NCBI GenBank assembly: GCA_946811185.2
Contig: OX328109.1
Coordinates: 34,208,129 to 34,272,128 of the forward strand
Direction: 5' to 3'
Source of the DNA: Hippopus hippopus
Lineage: Eukaryota; Mollusca; Bivalvia; Cardiida; Cardiidae
DNA: 64,000 bases
Below the pieces are notes generated by a model, which saw only the letters and a list, made by a program, of their open reading frames with translations, did not search any database and had not been told where the DNA came from. This document shows positions 30,420 through 38,034 of the stretch, piece after piece. Within the stretch, counting starts at the first letter, position 1; each line of letters opens with the position of its first letter. A program made the position numbers and the translations under genes.

Positions 30420-30800
30420 TCAAGATTGTAAATATTTTAGATAACAGAATAACTCTCCCTCGGGTATTTCGATCGGTTTTTGTGAGAAATTATAAATGTA
30501 GACTAAGATATCATCAGCCTCATTATCAAGATGTGCTCCATTAAGAATGGTTAAACTATCTTTCCATTTATTACTAACAGATATCACTACAACTCCTCGT
30601 GTAGTTATATAACCAAATCCTAGCGAAAGTCTCATGCCATCACGAGGAGGAATCTTGATAGTTACTTGCGAGTATATTTTCCATTTTAGAGGATCATGCT
30701 TTAAGGGAGGATATCTTACTCCGTGTAAATGAGGTTTCCAAAATATAGTTTTATGTTGAGTAGTAATATTAGGTTTTATACCAAATTTATGTATATCCAT
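30420..30800 (-). CDS. dUTPase-fold-like protein, probably inactive
   Basis: 126 residues. The second half follows the trimeric dUTPase plan: a strand with VTIKIPPRDGMRL, then GFGYITTRGVVVISVSN, then GAHLDNEADDILVYIYN, then PIEIPEGELFCYL. The third of these aligns with the substrate-loop motif (Gly-x-Ile-Asp-x-x-Tyr-Arg-Gly in active enzymes), but Tyr-Arg-Gly is replaced by Ala-Asp-Asp. No C-terminal P-loop-like motif is seen. Catalysis is therefore unlikely. A structural or regulatory role, as for other virus dUTPase relatives, is inferred. Intact. Confidence 0.55.
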   Translation of the reverse strand: MDIHKFGIKPNITTQHKTIFWKPHLHGVRYPPLKHDPLKWKIYSQVTIKIPPRDGMRLSLGFGYITTRGVVVISVSNKWKDSLTILNGAHLDNEADDILVYIYNFSQKPIEIPEGELFCYLKYLQS

Positions 30801-30846
30801 TTCATTTTGTTATAAATAATATTTATCCCAAACAAGTTGGGTCCCA

Positions 30847-31431
30847 TTATAATATAGCTCCTAAGATAGGGATATTAGCGAATGGACTATTAGGTCCGAG
30901 TAAAAGTCCTCTTCCATCATACATTTTTCCTCCTTGCTTTAAATACAAACCATCACCAACGGAAGCTAACCCTTTACCTTTGTATGGTTTTAAGTATAAT
31001 CCACATCCATCAGTTTCAACTTGACAAACACATCCTCCTTTTTTAAGATAAAGACCCGACCCCATTGCTTTTTGTACACCTGTTGAGGCTAATCCAGAAA
31101 GAGCACCAACACCTAAAGCTGGTAAAACGGTTTTTGCGAGCATCGGCAAAGCTCTAGCAGCTAACCCAGCTAACATTCCGAGAAAACCTCCCTCTATTTT
31201 CGTGTTATGTTTAAGTTGTCTCGCAGACATTCTAATAGTTATACCCTTACCATCCTCATAGGCTTTAGCTATTTTCCTCGCTTGTGAATCGGTAATTGCT
31301 AAAACATCATTACCATGTAAATCTTCATGACCTAAACGAATACTTACTGGACAACCAGCTTTAACAGCATGTTGAAGCTTTTCCTTTTGCCCTTCCGATA
31401 TATTTACTTTAACATTAGTGTAACTCATCAT
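30847..31431 (-). CDS. PX: PX/mu-like virion core protein
   Basis: 194 residues. A charged N-terminal domain has repeated xVSIRLG/xITIRMS strand motifs. It is followed by a Gly/Ala/Leu-rich hydrophobic segment (about 82-122, ending GALSGLASTGVQKAMG) and four GLYLK-type short repeats separated by Gly-Lys. The hydrophobic Gly-rich block resembles the adenovirus mu/pX type core protein and homologues in adintoviruses (family knowledge). It probably compacts DNA or disturbs membranes. Two Met codons start it; TATATATAAA stands directly before. Confidence 0.65.
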   Translation of the reverse strand: MMSYTNVKVNISEGQKEKLQHAVKAGCPVSIRLGHEDLHGNDVLAITDSQARKIAKAYEDGKGITIRMSARQLKHNTKIEGGFLGMLAGLAARALPMLAKTVLPALGVGALSGLASTGVQKAMGSGLYLKKGGCVCQVETDGCGLYLKPYKGKGLASVGDGLYLKQGGKMYDGRGLLLGPNSPFANIPILGAIL

Positions 31432-31464
31432 TTTATATATAACTATTTTTTATTTATTTAACCC

Positions 31465-32238
31465 TCATCTCGCTTCTCTAATATGAAACCTAATTGTTAA
31501 ATTTTCGCCTCTAAGATTTAGTAAATTGCCATCTTGATCCGTAATATTTACCTCTAGGTTATGTATTTCATCTAATGTTATTGGTAGGTATACTAAATTA
31601 ACTGGTGACTCAATTATCTTATATCCGGGTGCAACATCTGGGAAAAAAGAGTAAATAGTGTTTTTTGTTGAACCATTAACATAACTTCCTGAAATAATAT
31701 CTATGTTAACGAGCAAACTATTTATACTAAGAATGTTGACTACATTCTCTGACTCGTGAAATCCTTGCGTATATTTAGCGCGAGTAAATCCTAATACTTT
31801 GGCAATGGAGCTCGCTTGATTAAAATCTACTTGATAGCCATCTTCTAATGTAAAAATAGACTTTAGAGTATTAGTGTTTGCAGAAATGTTAATAGGATAC
31901 CCTTCATTAACTCTATCATAATGACCCTTTTTTCTCATTTCCTGGTGAATGGTGTCATTAATGCCAACAAGGTCATAACTTCCTTCAGGTATTCTTATTT
32001 TAACCCATGAATTACCATTGTCTGGAGAATAAACGAATATGTTGTTTGTTTCATCAATGTTTGGAAAAGAGTAGTAAGTTTCAAGGTTTACTAAAGCTAT
32101 TTCATATACTTTATCCTTTTCCAGTTGAATTGGGGGATTAAACCTTGTTCTAAAACGTGTTTTGTTGTCGCTTACTATAATTTGAAATGATGTTTTGTTG
32201 CTCGTATTTTTTACAATTTGTTCTAAAAGATCTTCCAT
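31465..32238 (-). CDS. Putative minor capsid (penton, single jelly-roll) protein
   Basis: 257 residues, beta-rich. An opening segment PIQLEKDKVYEIALVNLETY is followed by YSFPNIDETNN and alternating strands to the end (RGENLTIRFHIREAR). Size, beta content and position next to the packaging ATPase fit the penton protein that fills five-fold vertices in Polinton-like particles. This assignment rests on context and general layout rather than on a diagnostic motif. Intact; ATTATAAA precedes the ATG. Confidence 0.6.
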   Translation of the reverse strand: MEDLLEQIVKNTSNKTSFQIIVSDNKTRFRTRFNPPIQLEKDKVYEIALVNLETYYSFPNIDETNNIFVYSPDNGNSWVKIRIPEGSYDLVGINDTIHQEMRKKGHYDRVNEGYPINISANTNTLKSIFTLEDGYQVDFNQASSIAKVLGFTRAKYTQGFHESENVVNILSINSLLVNIDIISGSYVNGSTKNTIYSFFPDVAPGYKIIESPVNLVYLPITLDEIHNLEVNITDQDGNLLNLRGENLTIRFHIREAR

Positions 32239-32301
32239 TTTATAATATTTAAATATAATATTTAATATATAATCAAATAGTAATATTATATTCTAACAGG
32301 T

Positions 32302-32466
32302 TTATTTAGGTTTATTCTCTTTCTTCATATCACTTACAACCTCCATTAAACCAGCAATAATTAATTCTAATTGCTGTATGCGTTTATCCTGATTAATAAC
32401 TTGATTTTTAAGAATATCAATAGTTTTTTCTTTTTTTCCCTTTGAAAATATCTTTATATATTTCAT
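32302..32466 (-). CDS. 54-aa basic coiled-coil miniprotein
   Basis: It is open from ATG (32464-32466) to TAA (32302-32304). The N-terminus is very basic (KIFSKGKKEKT) and a leucine/isoleucine heptad helix follows (IQQLELIIAGLMEVV). It sits in the otherwise empty gap between the penton and ATPase genes, on the same strand, with AAATAAA directly before the start. The unbroken frame and spacing suggest a real small gene; function unknown. Confidence 0.45.
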   Translation of the reverse strand: MKYIKIFSKGKKEKTIDILKNQVINQDKRIQQLELIIAGLMEVVSDMKKENKPK

Positions 32467-32517
32467 TTTATTTTAGAGTATAATTTCTTTAGCCCAAACG
32501 ATTGAAGCGGGGCTTGT

Positions 32518-33300
32518 TTATACTGACTTTGGCACGTAAAAATTGTCAAAACCGTTTCTATACTTCCCATCATGTTTTTTACTGGTTAAGTCAATGATAG
32601 CGAAACCATGTGGTCTTTCCCATGCCTTTTGACAAAATTTTCTAAACTTGTCCTTAGACATATCTTCACCTACATGATCGTTATAAATATGATTAATGTT
32701 TTTTAGGTCTTGCGGGAAAAGGCAAATAAAATTAGCGTTTTCTCTAATAGTTTGTCTCGGTAGTCTAAAATAATTTTGTGAGAGGTAAAAGCAGTCAACA
32801 TTACTATGCCTTCCTCGAATGTAATAACACTCACATTTATTTTGCCTTTCTAAAAGTAAATCGTCAAATATCATTAAATTTTTATTTTCTGAGTTTAACT
32901 CTCTTGGATCAGGCACATCACTAGCATTTTCAAAGAAGTTGCAATTTATATCCGATTTGTTTCTAATCGTTTTAATCCATTCTTCAACTAAAGCTGTTGG
33001 TACAATGTTTAGTTCTTGTATCTCATCACGCATGTTAAACAACCTTAAGATACATTCTTTTGGTAGTTTTTCTTCAAAAGCCTTTTTTAGTATTCGGTAT
33101 TCCGGTTGAAAAAGGCTTTTTCCGAAAACACTCAAATCGTTGTAGTCAAGCCAACCTGGTCTAAGTAAAAGGTTTAACAATAAAGTAGTTTTACCACATC
33201 CTGATTTGCCTATAATTAAACCTCTAATACTTTTTGGTAAAAGGGAGTGATTAAATCTCTTTGATACTACCTCATTCCATGATAAGTTTATAATATCCAT
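32518..33300 (-). CDS. ATP: Genome-packaging ATPase (FtsK/HerA, A32-like)
   Basis: 260 residues from the chosen start at 33300. The frame is open further upstream, but that part lies in the divergent promoter and lacks similarity, whereas TATATAAA stands directly before this ATG. Walker A is GKSGCGKTT (31-39) and Walker B is NLMIFDDLLLE (141-151). A following FYLSQNYFRLPRQTIREN stretch carries the conserved Gln-containing sensor strand. It should pump the genome into preformed capsids. Intact; only 33 bp from the oppositely directed zinc/PLA2 gene. Confidence 0.9.
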   Translation of the reverse strand: MDIINLSWNEVVSKRFNHSLLPKSIRGLIIGKSGCGKTTLLLNLLLRPGWLDYNDLSVFGKSLFQPEYRILKKAFEEKLPKECILRLFNMRDEIQELNIVPTALVEEWIKTIRNKSDINCNFFENASDVPDPRELNSENKNLMIFDDLLLERQNKCECYYIRGRHSNVDCFYLSQNYFRLPRQTIRENANFICLFPQDLKNINHIYNDHVGEDMSKDKFRKFCQKAWERPHGFAIIDLTSKKHDGKYRNGFDNFYVPKSV

Positions 33301-33333
33301 TTTATATAACTTTTTTAATTTTTTATATATAAA
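33301..33333. promoter_or_regulatory. Divergent promoter with back-to-back TATA-like strings
   Basis: A TTATATAAA-type string faces left to the ATPase ATG and TATATATAAA faces right to the zinc/PLA2 ATG, each touching its start codon. Only 33 bp separate the two coding starts. Both strings occur before many other genes of this element. Confidence 0.55.
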
Positions 33334-33843
33334 ATGTATTGCGTTAAATGTAAAAAACATACTGATACGAGTAATATTGGGTATACCGTTTCTAAAAATG
33401 AAAGAAATATGATGAGGGGTAAATGTGTGGTTTGTGGAATAACTAAAACACAATTTATAAAAGGAGAAAAAAAAAAAACTACTAATGGCAGTAGCATCTT
33501 AAACAAATTTATAAACATGATGCCTTTTGAAATGCATCTCCCTGGTCACAATTTTACGGGGCCAGGTACCAAGCTAGATGAGAGGTTAAATCCTGATCTA
33601 ACCCCAAAGGAATGGAGTAAACCTATAAATAGAGTAGATCAAGCTGCTTATAATCATGATGTTTGCTATCTTAAACATGATGATACAAAAACTAGGAATG
33701 AAATATGTGATAAAGATATGTTAACAGAGTTAGAAGGTATTTACAATCCTAGTATTAGAGAAAAAATGGAAAAGGGTTTGGTAAGTAAACTCATTGGAAC
33801 GAAGATGAAATTTGGAATGGGGTTAAAAAAAAAAATTCGATAA
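33334..33843 (+). CDS. Zinc-ribbon plus phospholipase-A2-like protein
   Basis: 169 residues. CVKC (3-6) and CVVC (31-34) form a zinc ribbon with a following Thr-Gln-Phe-Ile. Residues 70-130 carry a PLA2 core like that of parvovirus VP1: the calcium loop GPGT (76-79) and the catalytic pair HD (108-109) followed by Tyr112. The C-terminus is basic (GLKKKIR). A PLA2 of this kind could help a particle leave endosomes (inference from parvoviruses). The gene overlaps the open integrase frame, and its end contains an A11 run at 33825-33835. Confidence 0.8.
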   Translation: MYCVKCKKHTDTSNIGYTVSKNERNMMRGKCVVCGITKTQFIKGEKKKTTNGSSILNKFINMMPFEMHLPGHNFTGPGTKLDERLNPDLTPKEWSKPINRVDQAAYNHDVCYLKHDDTKTRNEICDKDMLTELEGIYNPSIREKMEKGLVSKLIGTKMKFGMGLKKKIR

Positions 33844-34745
33844 AAATTTTAGCGGAAGAATTACATAAACCCGTAAAAAGAAATTTTAAGAAAAGGAGAG
33901 TTAGAGTAAACGGTATAGATAGGATATGGGCTGCGGATTTAGTAGACATGCAAGCATTTTCTAAGCTTAACCGTGGTGTTAAATACCTTCTCGCTGCAAT
34001 TGACATCTTTTCTAAATACGGATATCTGGTGCCATTAAAAGACAAAACAGGGAAATCTGTTGCTATAGCACTAAAAAGTATTTTTAAGGAGAGAAAACCT
34101 GAAAAAATGTGGGTGGATAAGGGTAAAGAGTTTTATAACAAAGATGTTAAAGACTTGGTTGAATTGTATTCTACCGAAAATGAGGAAAAATCTAGTGTAG
34201 TTGAGAGATGGATTAGAACAATGAAAGAAAAAATGTGGAAGTATTTTTCCGCTAACTCCACAAACGTTTACATCAATGTGCTACCGGATCTCGTTAAAAA
34301 ATATAATAACACGAGGCATTCATCTATTAAGATGACTCCGGTAGACGCGAGTAAAAAAGAAAATGAAACGAGAGTTTGGAGAAATCTTTACCCCGATCAT
34401 CTCGAAATAAAAGATATAAATCCTAAGTTTTCAGTTGGAGACAAAGTAAGGATAAGTAAAAAGAAAAAGATTTTTGAGAAAGGTTATACAACAAGATGGA
34501 CTGAGGAGGTTTTTACAGTTTCTGAAGTAAAACTTACATCACCCGTAACATATAAAATTAAGGATCTTAATGGAGAAGAAATACAAGGTACCTTTTATGA
34601 ACCTGAACTACAGAAAACCAGTCAAGAGCTGTATAGAATAGAAAAGGTTATTAAAAAAGGAAAAAAGAAATCTCTTGTAAAGTGGAAAGGTTATCCTAAT
34701 GAATTTAATTCGTGGGTTGACAATAAAGACATTAGAAATATTTAA
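33843..34745 (+). CDS. INT: Retroviral-type integrase with chromodomain, 5' end lost
   Basis: Integrase-like sequence begins right after the PLA2 gene. The first catalytic Asp (33936, WAADLVDM) lies upstream of the first in-frame ATG (33948). The frame has no ATG back to the stop at 33786, so the normal start and the zinc-binding N-terminus are missing. Asp2 is at 34116 (WVDKGKEFYN) and Glu at 34203 (SSVVERW). The spacing is 28 residues, shorter than the usual 33-35, so a small in-frame deletion is possible. The last 40 residues form a chromodomain (VKWKGYPNEFNSWVD). Expression might need -1 slippage on the upstream A11 run. Confidence 0.85.
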   Translation, partial: KILAEELHKPVKRNFKKRRVRVNGIDRIWAADLVDMQAFSKLNRGVKYLLAAIDIFSKYGYLVPLKDKTGKSVAIALKSIFKERKPEKMWVDKGKEFYNKDVKDLVELYSTENEEKSSVVERWIRTMKEKMWKYFSANSTNVYINVLPDLVKKYNNTRHSSIKMTPVDASKKENETRVWRNLYPDHLEIKDINPKFSVGDKVRISKKKKIFEKGYTTRWTEEVFTVSEVKLTSPVTYKIKDLNGEEIQGTFYEPELQKTSQELYRIEKVIKKGKKKSLVKWKGYPNEFNSWVDNKDIRNI

Positions 34746-34754
34746 CTATAAAAA

Positions 34755-35183
34755 ATGTCAAATATTTCGATTGAAAACGTAATTTTACCGAATAAACCGT
34801 TGAACAATTTCGAATTAGAGGGTGCCGCAAAAAGATTAAAGATTCCTTATTTTATAGGAGTTTTTTTACTGGATACATTACCGAGAAAACCGAGTAAAAA
34901 AGAATGTGGTATAGTAAACTTTGATAAAAGTGGCGGACCTGGCACACATTGGGTCGCTTGGTATAAAAATGGTAAAACTAAAATTTATTTCGACAGTTAT
35001 GGTATACAACCACCCATTGAAATTCGAGAGTATTTAAAAAGTCCAATACAGTACAATACCGATCAATTACAACAAGCTGGGCAAGTATTTTGCGGTCATT
35101 TATGTTTGTACATTCTAAAAGAGTTATCCAAACGAGTTGGCTCCCAGAATAAATTCCAAAATGTTTTAAATAAACTTTTTTAG
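34755..35183 (+). CDS. PRO: Adenain-like cysteine protease
   Basis: 142 residues. The catalytic set is visible: His65 in GPGTHWVAWY, Asp80 in IYFDSYG, Gln107 and Cys113 in QVFCGHLCLYIL. This is the Ulp1/adenain arrangement of Polinton maturation proteases, which cleave virion proteins during assembly. The family is usually 130-200 residues, so it appears complete. CTATAAAAA precedes the ATG, and the gene starts 10 bp after the integrase stop. Confidence 0.93.
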   Translation: MSNISIENVILPNKPLNNFELEGAAKRLKIPYFIGVFLLDTLPRKPSKKECGIVNFDKSGGPGTHWVAWYKNGKTKIYFDSYGIQPPIEIREYLKSPIQYNTDQLQQAGQVFCGHLCLYILKELSKRVGSQNKFQNVLNKLF

Positions 35184-35199
35184 TAATATTATAAAAAAA

Positions 35200-36378
35200 A
35201 TGCCTGTTAACAAATTTGGAAGAATGGAAGATGATGACACAATCAGTGATGGTGTGTCACTCGCTTACATAAATAATAATTTTTTACGTAAAGATGGAAC
35301 AACTGTTGTTACTGGTTCTATAAACATGAATGGTAATACATTAACGAGGGTTAGTAATCCAGTAAATTCTCAAGATGTGGCAACTAAGGATTATGTTGAT
35401 AACCGTTCTGTTGAAGGATTTTTAAAAGAAAATGGAGGGTATCATGCTACTGGATTTTTAAATATGGGTTTTAATCCGATAAAAAACGTTAAGGACCCAA
35501 CAGAACTGAGTGAAGCTGCTACAAAAAAATATGTGGATAATATTAAAGGACCATTTAGGAGGTCTGATGACATATTTTTAGCTGATGCAAATATAAATAT
35601 GCAGGAGCATTCGTTATCAAATCTTATAGATCCCACATATCCACAAGATGCAGCAACCAAAAGATATGTAGATGATGCTAATCGAGCCTTTGTTCATGTA
35701 GATGGTGGGTATGTAGCCGTTGCTGACATTTCTATGAGTGGATTTAAGATTTCTAACATTGGTCAACCTTTAGAATACCATCAAGCTGTAAATAAGTATT
35801 ACGTAGACAGCAATATAGAAGCTGTTAAACGTTCTTCAGGGAGTGGTGCGATATTAAAAACTCCACAAGGAACTTTTTCTGCTATTAGCAATATCGATAT
35901 GAATAACATCTTTTTAAAAAATATTGGAGACGCGAGGGATCCACAAGACGTGGCAACTAAGGCTTACGTAGATGGAATGAGAAGATTTAACAAACGTATT
36001 ATATCCGTGTGTGCCGAAGAAAATGGACCAATAGGAGATGGTAATTATGAGTTTTCATTTGGTAATGGTAACTCAGGCAATGACCATGGTTTGGGTGGTT
36101 ATTGTATGTGTGCGCCGGGTAGAATTATAAGAGGTTGTTTAGTGTTTGTTAACGAAGACCCTAATATACCAGAGGTGGTAAAAGTTAATATTATGGTAAA
36201 CGGAACAGAGCAGGTTGATTACTCTATTACTGCGAGTAAAAGCTCGGTTGCTAGCTGTGTAGTTTTTCCTAGACCGCTCGAACTAAAGGAATGCGACATC
36301 ATAAACTTTATTTCAAGATCAGACAACGTTAAGGTGCGTCACTCTTACATAACTATTTTGATAGAGTTAGACTTGTAA
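35200..36378 (+). CDS. Tail-fibre-like repeat protein (putative spike)
   Basis: 392 residues with five repeats of about 45-55 residues. Each has a pattern like ADISMSGFKISNIG..P...AATKxYVD. The YVD ends fall at 35392, 35530, 35665, 35800 and 35965. A C-terminal beta-rich domain of about 125 residues has no repeats (GNYEFSFGNGNSGNDHGLGG at its start). The repeat is the same type as in bacteriophage tail fibres that form trimeric beta-helices. It is likely a receptor-binding or vertex fibre (inference). Intact; ATTATAAAAAAA precedes the ATG. Confidence 0.75.
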   Translation: MPVNKFGRMEDDDTISDGVSLAYINNNFLRKDGTTVVTGSINMNGNTLTRVSNPVNSQDVATKDYVDNRSVEGFLKENGGYHATGFLNMGFNPIKNVKDPTELSEAATKKYVDNIKGPFRRSDDIFLADANINMQEHSLSNLIDPTYPQDAATKRYVDDANRAFVHVDGGYVAVADISMSGFKISNIGQPLEYHQAVNKYYVDSNIEAVKRSSGSGAILKTPQGTFSAISNIDMNNIFLKNIGDARDPQDVATKAYVDGMRRFNKRIISVCAEENGPIGDGNYEFSFGNGNSGNDHGLGGYCMCAPGRIIRGCLVFVNEDPNIPEVVKVNIMVNGTEQVDYSITASKSSVASCVVFPRPLELKECDIINFISRSDNVKVRHSYITILIELDL

Positions 36379-36385
36379 GGATCGT

Positions 36386-36420
36386 AAAATATAACTTTAT
36401 TATTTTTAAAGTTATATTTT
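36386..36420. terminator. Hairpin after the fibre gene
   Basis: AAAATATAACTTT (36386-36398) and AAAGTTATATTTT (36408-36420) form a 13-bp stem with a 9-base loop, 8 bp after the fibre stop. It mirrors the hairpin at 22002-22035, and its right arm belongs to the terminal repeat. Confidence 0.5.
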
Positions 36421-36648
36421 TTTAGAAATTTTTTTATGCTAGACATTGGACAACTTCAACCTTCAAAAGGGATAAATTTTTTTTATATGCTAGACATTGG
36501 ACTCGATAGGGTGGGGTGTCAATTTTTTTTTAACTCCCTTGATATGCGGGGGATTTAAAAATTGAATTTTTCGAAAGGCATTGAGTTGCCCGCCCTTTCT
36601 TTCTTAGGTTTTGGGTTTTGAGCTAGATAACCCATATTATTATCTACT
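36409..36648 (-). repeat. Polinton right terminal inverted repeat (240 bp)
   Basis: It is the complement of 21774-22013 with no mismatch seen, and ends ..TATTATTATCTACT. Confidence 0.95.
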
Positions 36649-36654
36649 TGCTAC
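36649..36654. repeat. Polinton target-site duplication, right
   Basis: TGCTAC, identical to 21768-21773. Confidence 0.95.
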
Positions 36655-36735
36655 TAACAAAAAACTTCCGCTTTAGCCACAATGTTTTCGAAAGTTGGTG
36701 CTGCAAGACAAAAAAGTGTCGTCTGTAGGAAATAT
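36655..36735. mobile_element. Right half of the family A MITE split by the Polinton
   Basis: 'CCACAATGTTTTCGAAAG' is the right hairpin arm and 'GTGTCGTCTGTAGG' the following A segment. They continue the left half that stops at 21773. Confidence 0.6.
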
Positions 36736-37735
36736 CATATTAATCACGGTACAGACAGTCCTTTAGCTGAGAAACTTAGACTTTAGCGTTTTTTTTTTTT
36801 TTACGGTGCTCAGCCGGAAGTGTAGACCGCATCATCCTTGCAAATTTGTATTGCTGCGATAAAAAGGTAGATCTTTAAGTTTACCTGTAAACTATTTCAT
36901 TTTTTTTTTTTTATCTTCTTAGCCTGCTTAGCGCCACTCTAGGTGCTTTTACAGACATTGTTGATTGGAAAAAGACTTCAGAGAAAACACACTTTGATCC
37001 TGATTCCACACTGTCTAATAATCCGAGATTTTTCTTGCGAAAAGATGTTTCAAATCCAAAATTTTGATTGTTATAAATTTTAACTGCATAATTAAATAAA
37101 ACGAAAATCATTTAAGACTGAATTTTTGTATCATGATGCATGGAAAGGTAAGATTACGTAACTATCATGGTCGGCAATGAAATTTTGAATGCTGTTCTCT
37201 ATGAAATGATGCTTCATGGGGACTGTAAAGGTATGAAGAAAAAGAAAAAGTTTTAAACAAACGTATATTTTTTCTTGTAAAGAAGATAACAAAAGAATAA
37301 GATTAGCGAATAAGAAAATCCAAGAAATATTGATAATTTTGAAATGAAAAAGTGACCGGATATTCCCTGAATACTCATAAATCTTTTAAATTAAGACAAT
37401 AAATACTTGTTTGTTACATAGATCGATAAAACTAGAGACTTTGGCGATAAAGATAGATCTAAAAGAGGCTGGGACCGTTTTGCTTCTAAAAAGGTCTTAG
37501 GACTGTAACTTAGTCATGACAAAATACATGCAACGTTATCGATTTACGTTAATCTATGATGCACAGGAAAAGAAGGGGCGCCCGGCTTTCAGTAATGTCA
37601 GTACTTTGAATTTTGGAGCAGCAAACACAGATTTGATACTGTTATGCTGACCTGTTTATCCATTACCATATCGGTTATTTGTAGTTTTGTTTTTTTTGCA
37701 ACGTACAAAAAGTGCAGATATGAGACGGGAAGAAA
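36736..37735. other. Mostly unassigned stretch with a weak B fragment
   Basis: 'TTTGATCCTGATTCCACACTGTC' near 36989-37015 looks like one B hairpin arm. The rest shows no gene or repeat. Confidence 0.35.
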
Positions 37736-37737
37736 TG

Positions 37738-38013
37738 ACTCATGCTCTATAAAAAGGGAGTTTAATGCGTCTGCAAAGAGTAATGACCCAGGTCAGCCTG
37801 CACAGCTTGCGCAGGCTGACCTGGGTCGAAACTTTTTGTTTTTTGTCAATTTTCTGCATGTCCAAGGACCATTCTCCCCTAGTATTCAGCTGGTTGTAGG
37901 ACAAAATGGATTTTATCGATCCATAATTATGTGATAACTTGTTTGTGTAATGCATCACGGAGATGCATTTATCCACCCCCACCCCCCCACCCCCCATTTT
38001 GCCAGAGCATAGC
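37738..38013. mobile_element. Family C MITE
   Basis: Both ends are present; the right one carries a C-rich expansion (CCACCCCCACCCCCCCACC). The inner hairpin lies near 37800. Confidence 0.7.
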
Positions 38014-38034
38014 TCAAATATATACTCAGCATTC

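Larger units (their letters stand above)
21774..36648. mobile_element. Complete Maverick/Polinton (adintovirus-like) element
   Basis: The 14,875-bp element begins AG and ends CT. It has 240-bp terminal inverted repeats in which I find no mismatch and a perfect 6-bp target duplication. It encodes protein-primed DNA polymerase B, retroviral-type integrase, adenain-type protease, FtsK/HerA-type ATPase, two likely jelly-roll capsid proteins and several accessory genes. Twelve genes run on the minus strand from 33300 to 22027, four on the plus strand from 33334 to 36378, and one small ORF (29248) runs on plus. The DNA is more AT-rich than its flanks. Identical repeats argue for a recent arrival. 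The integrase start and one core gene are damaged. Confidence 0.97.

Noticed and set aside
33301..33453. N-terminal extension of the packaging ATPase
   Set aside because: The extra residues lie across the divergent promoter and into the opposite gene; the ATG at 33300 has the element's typical start context.
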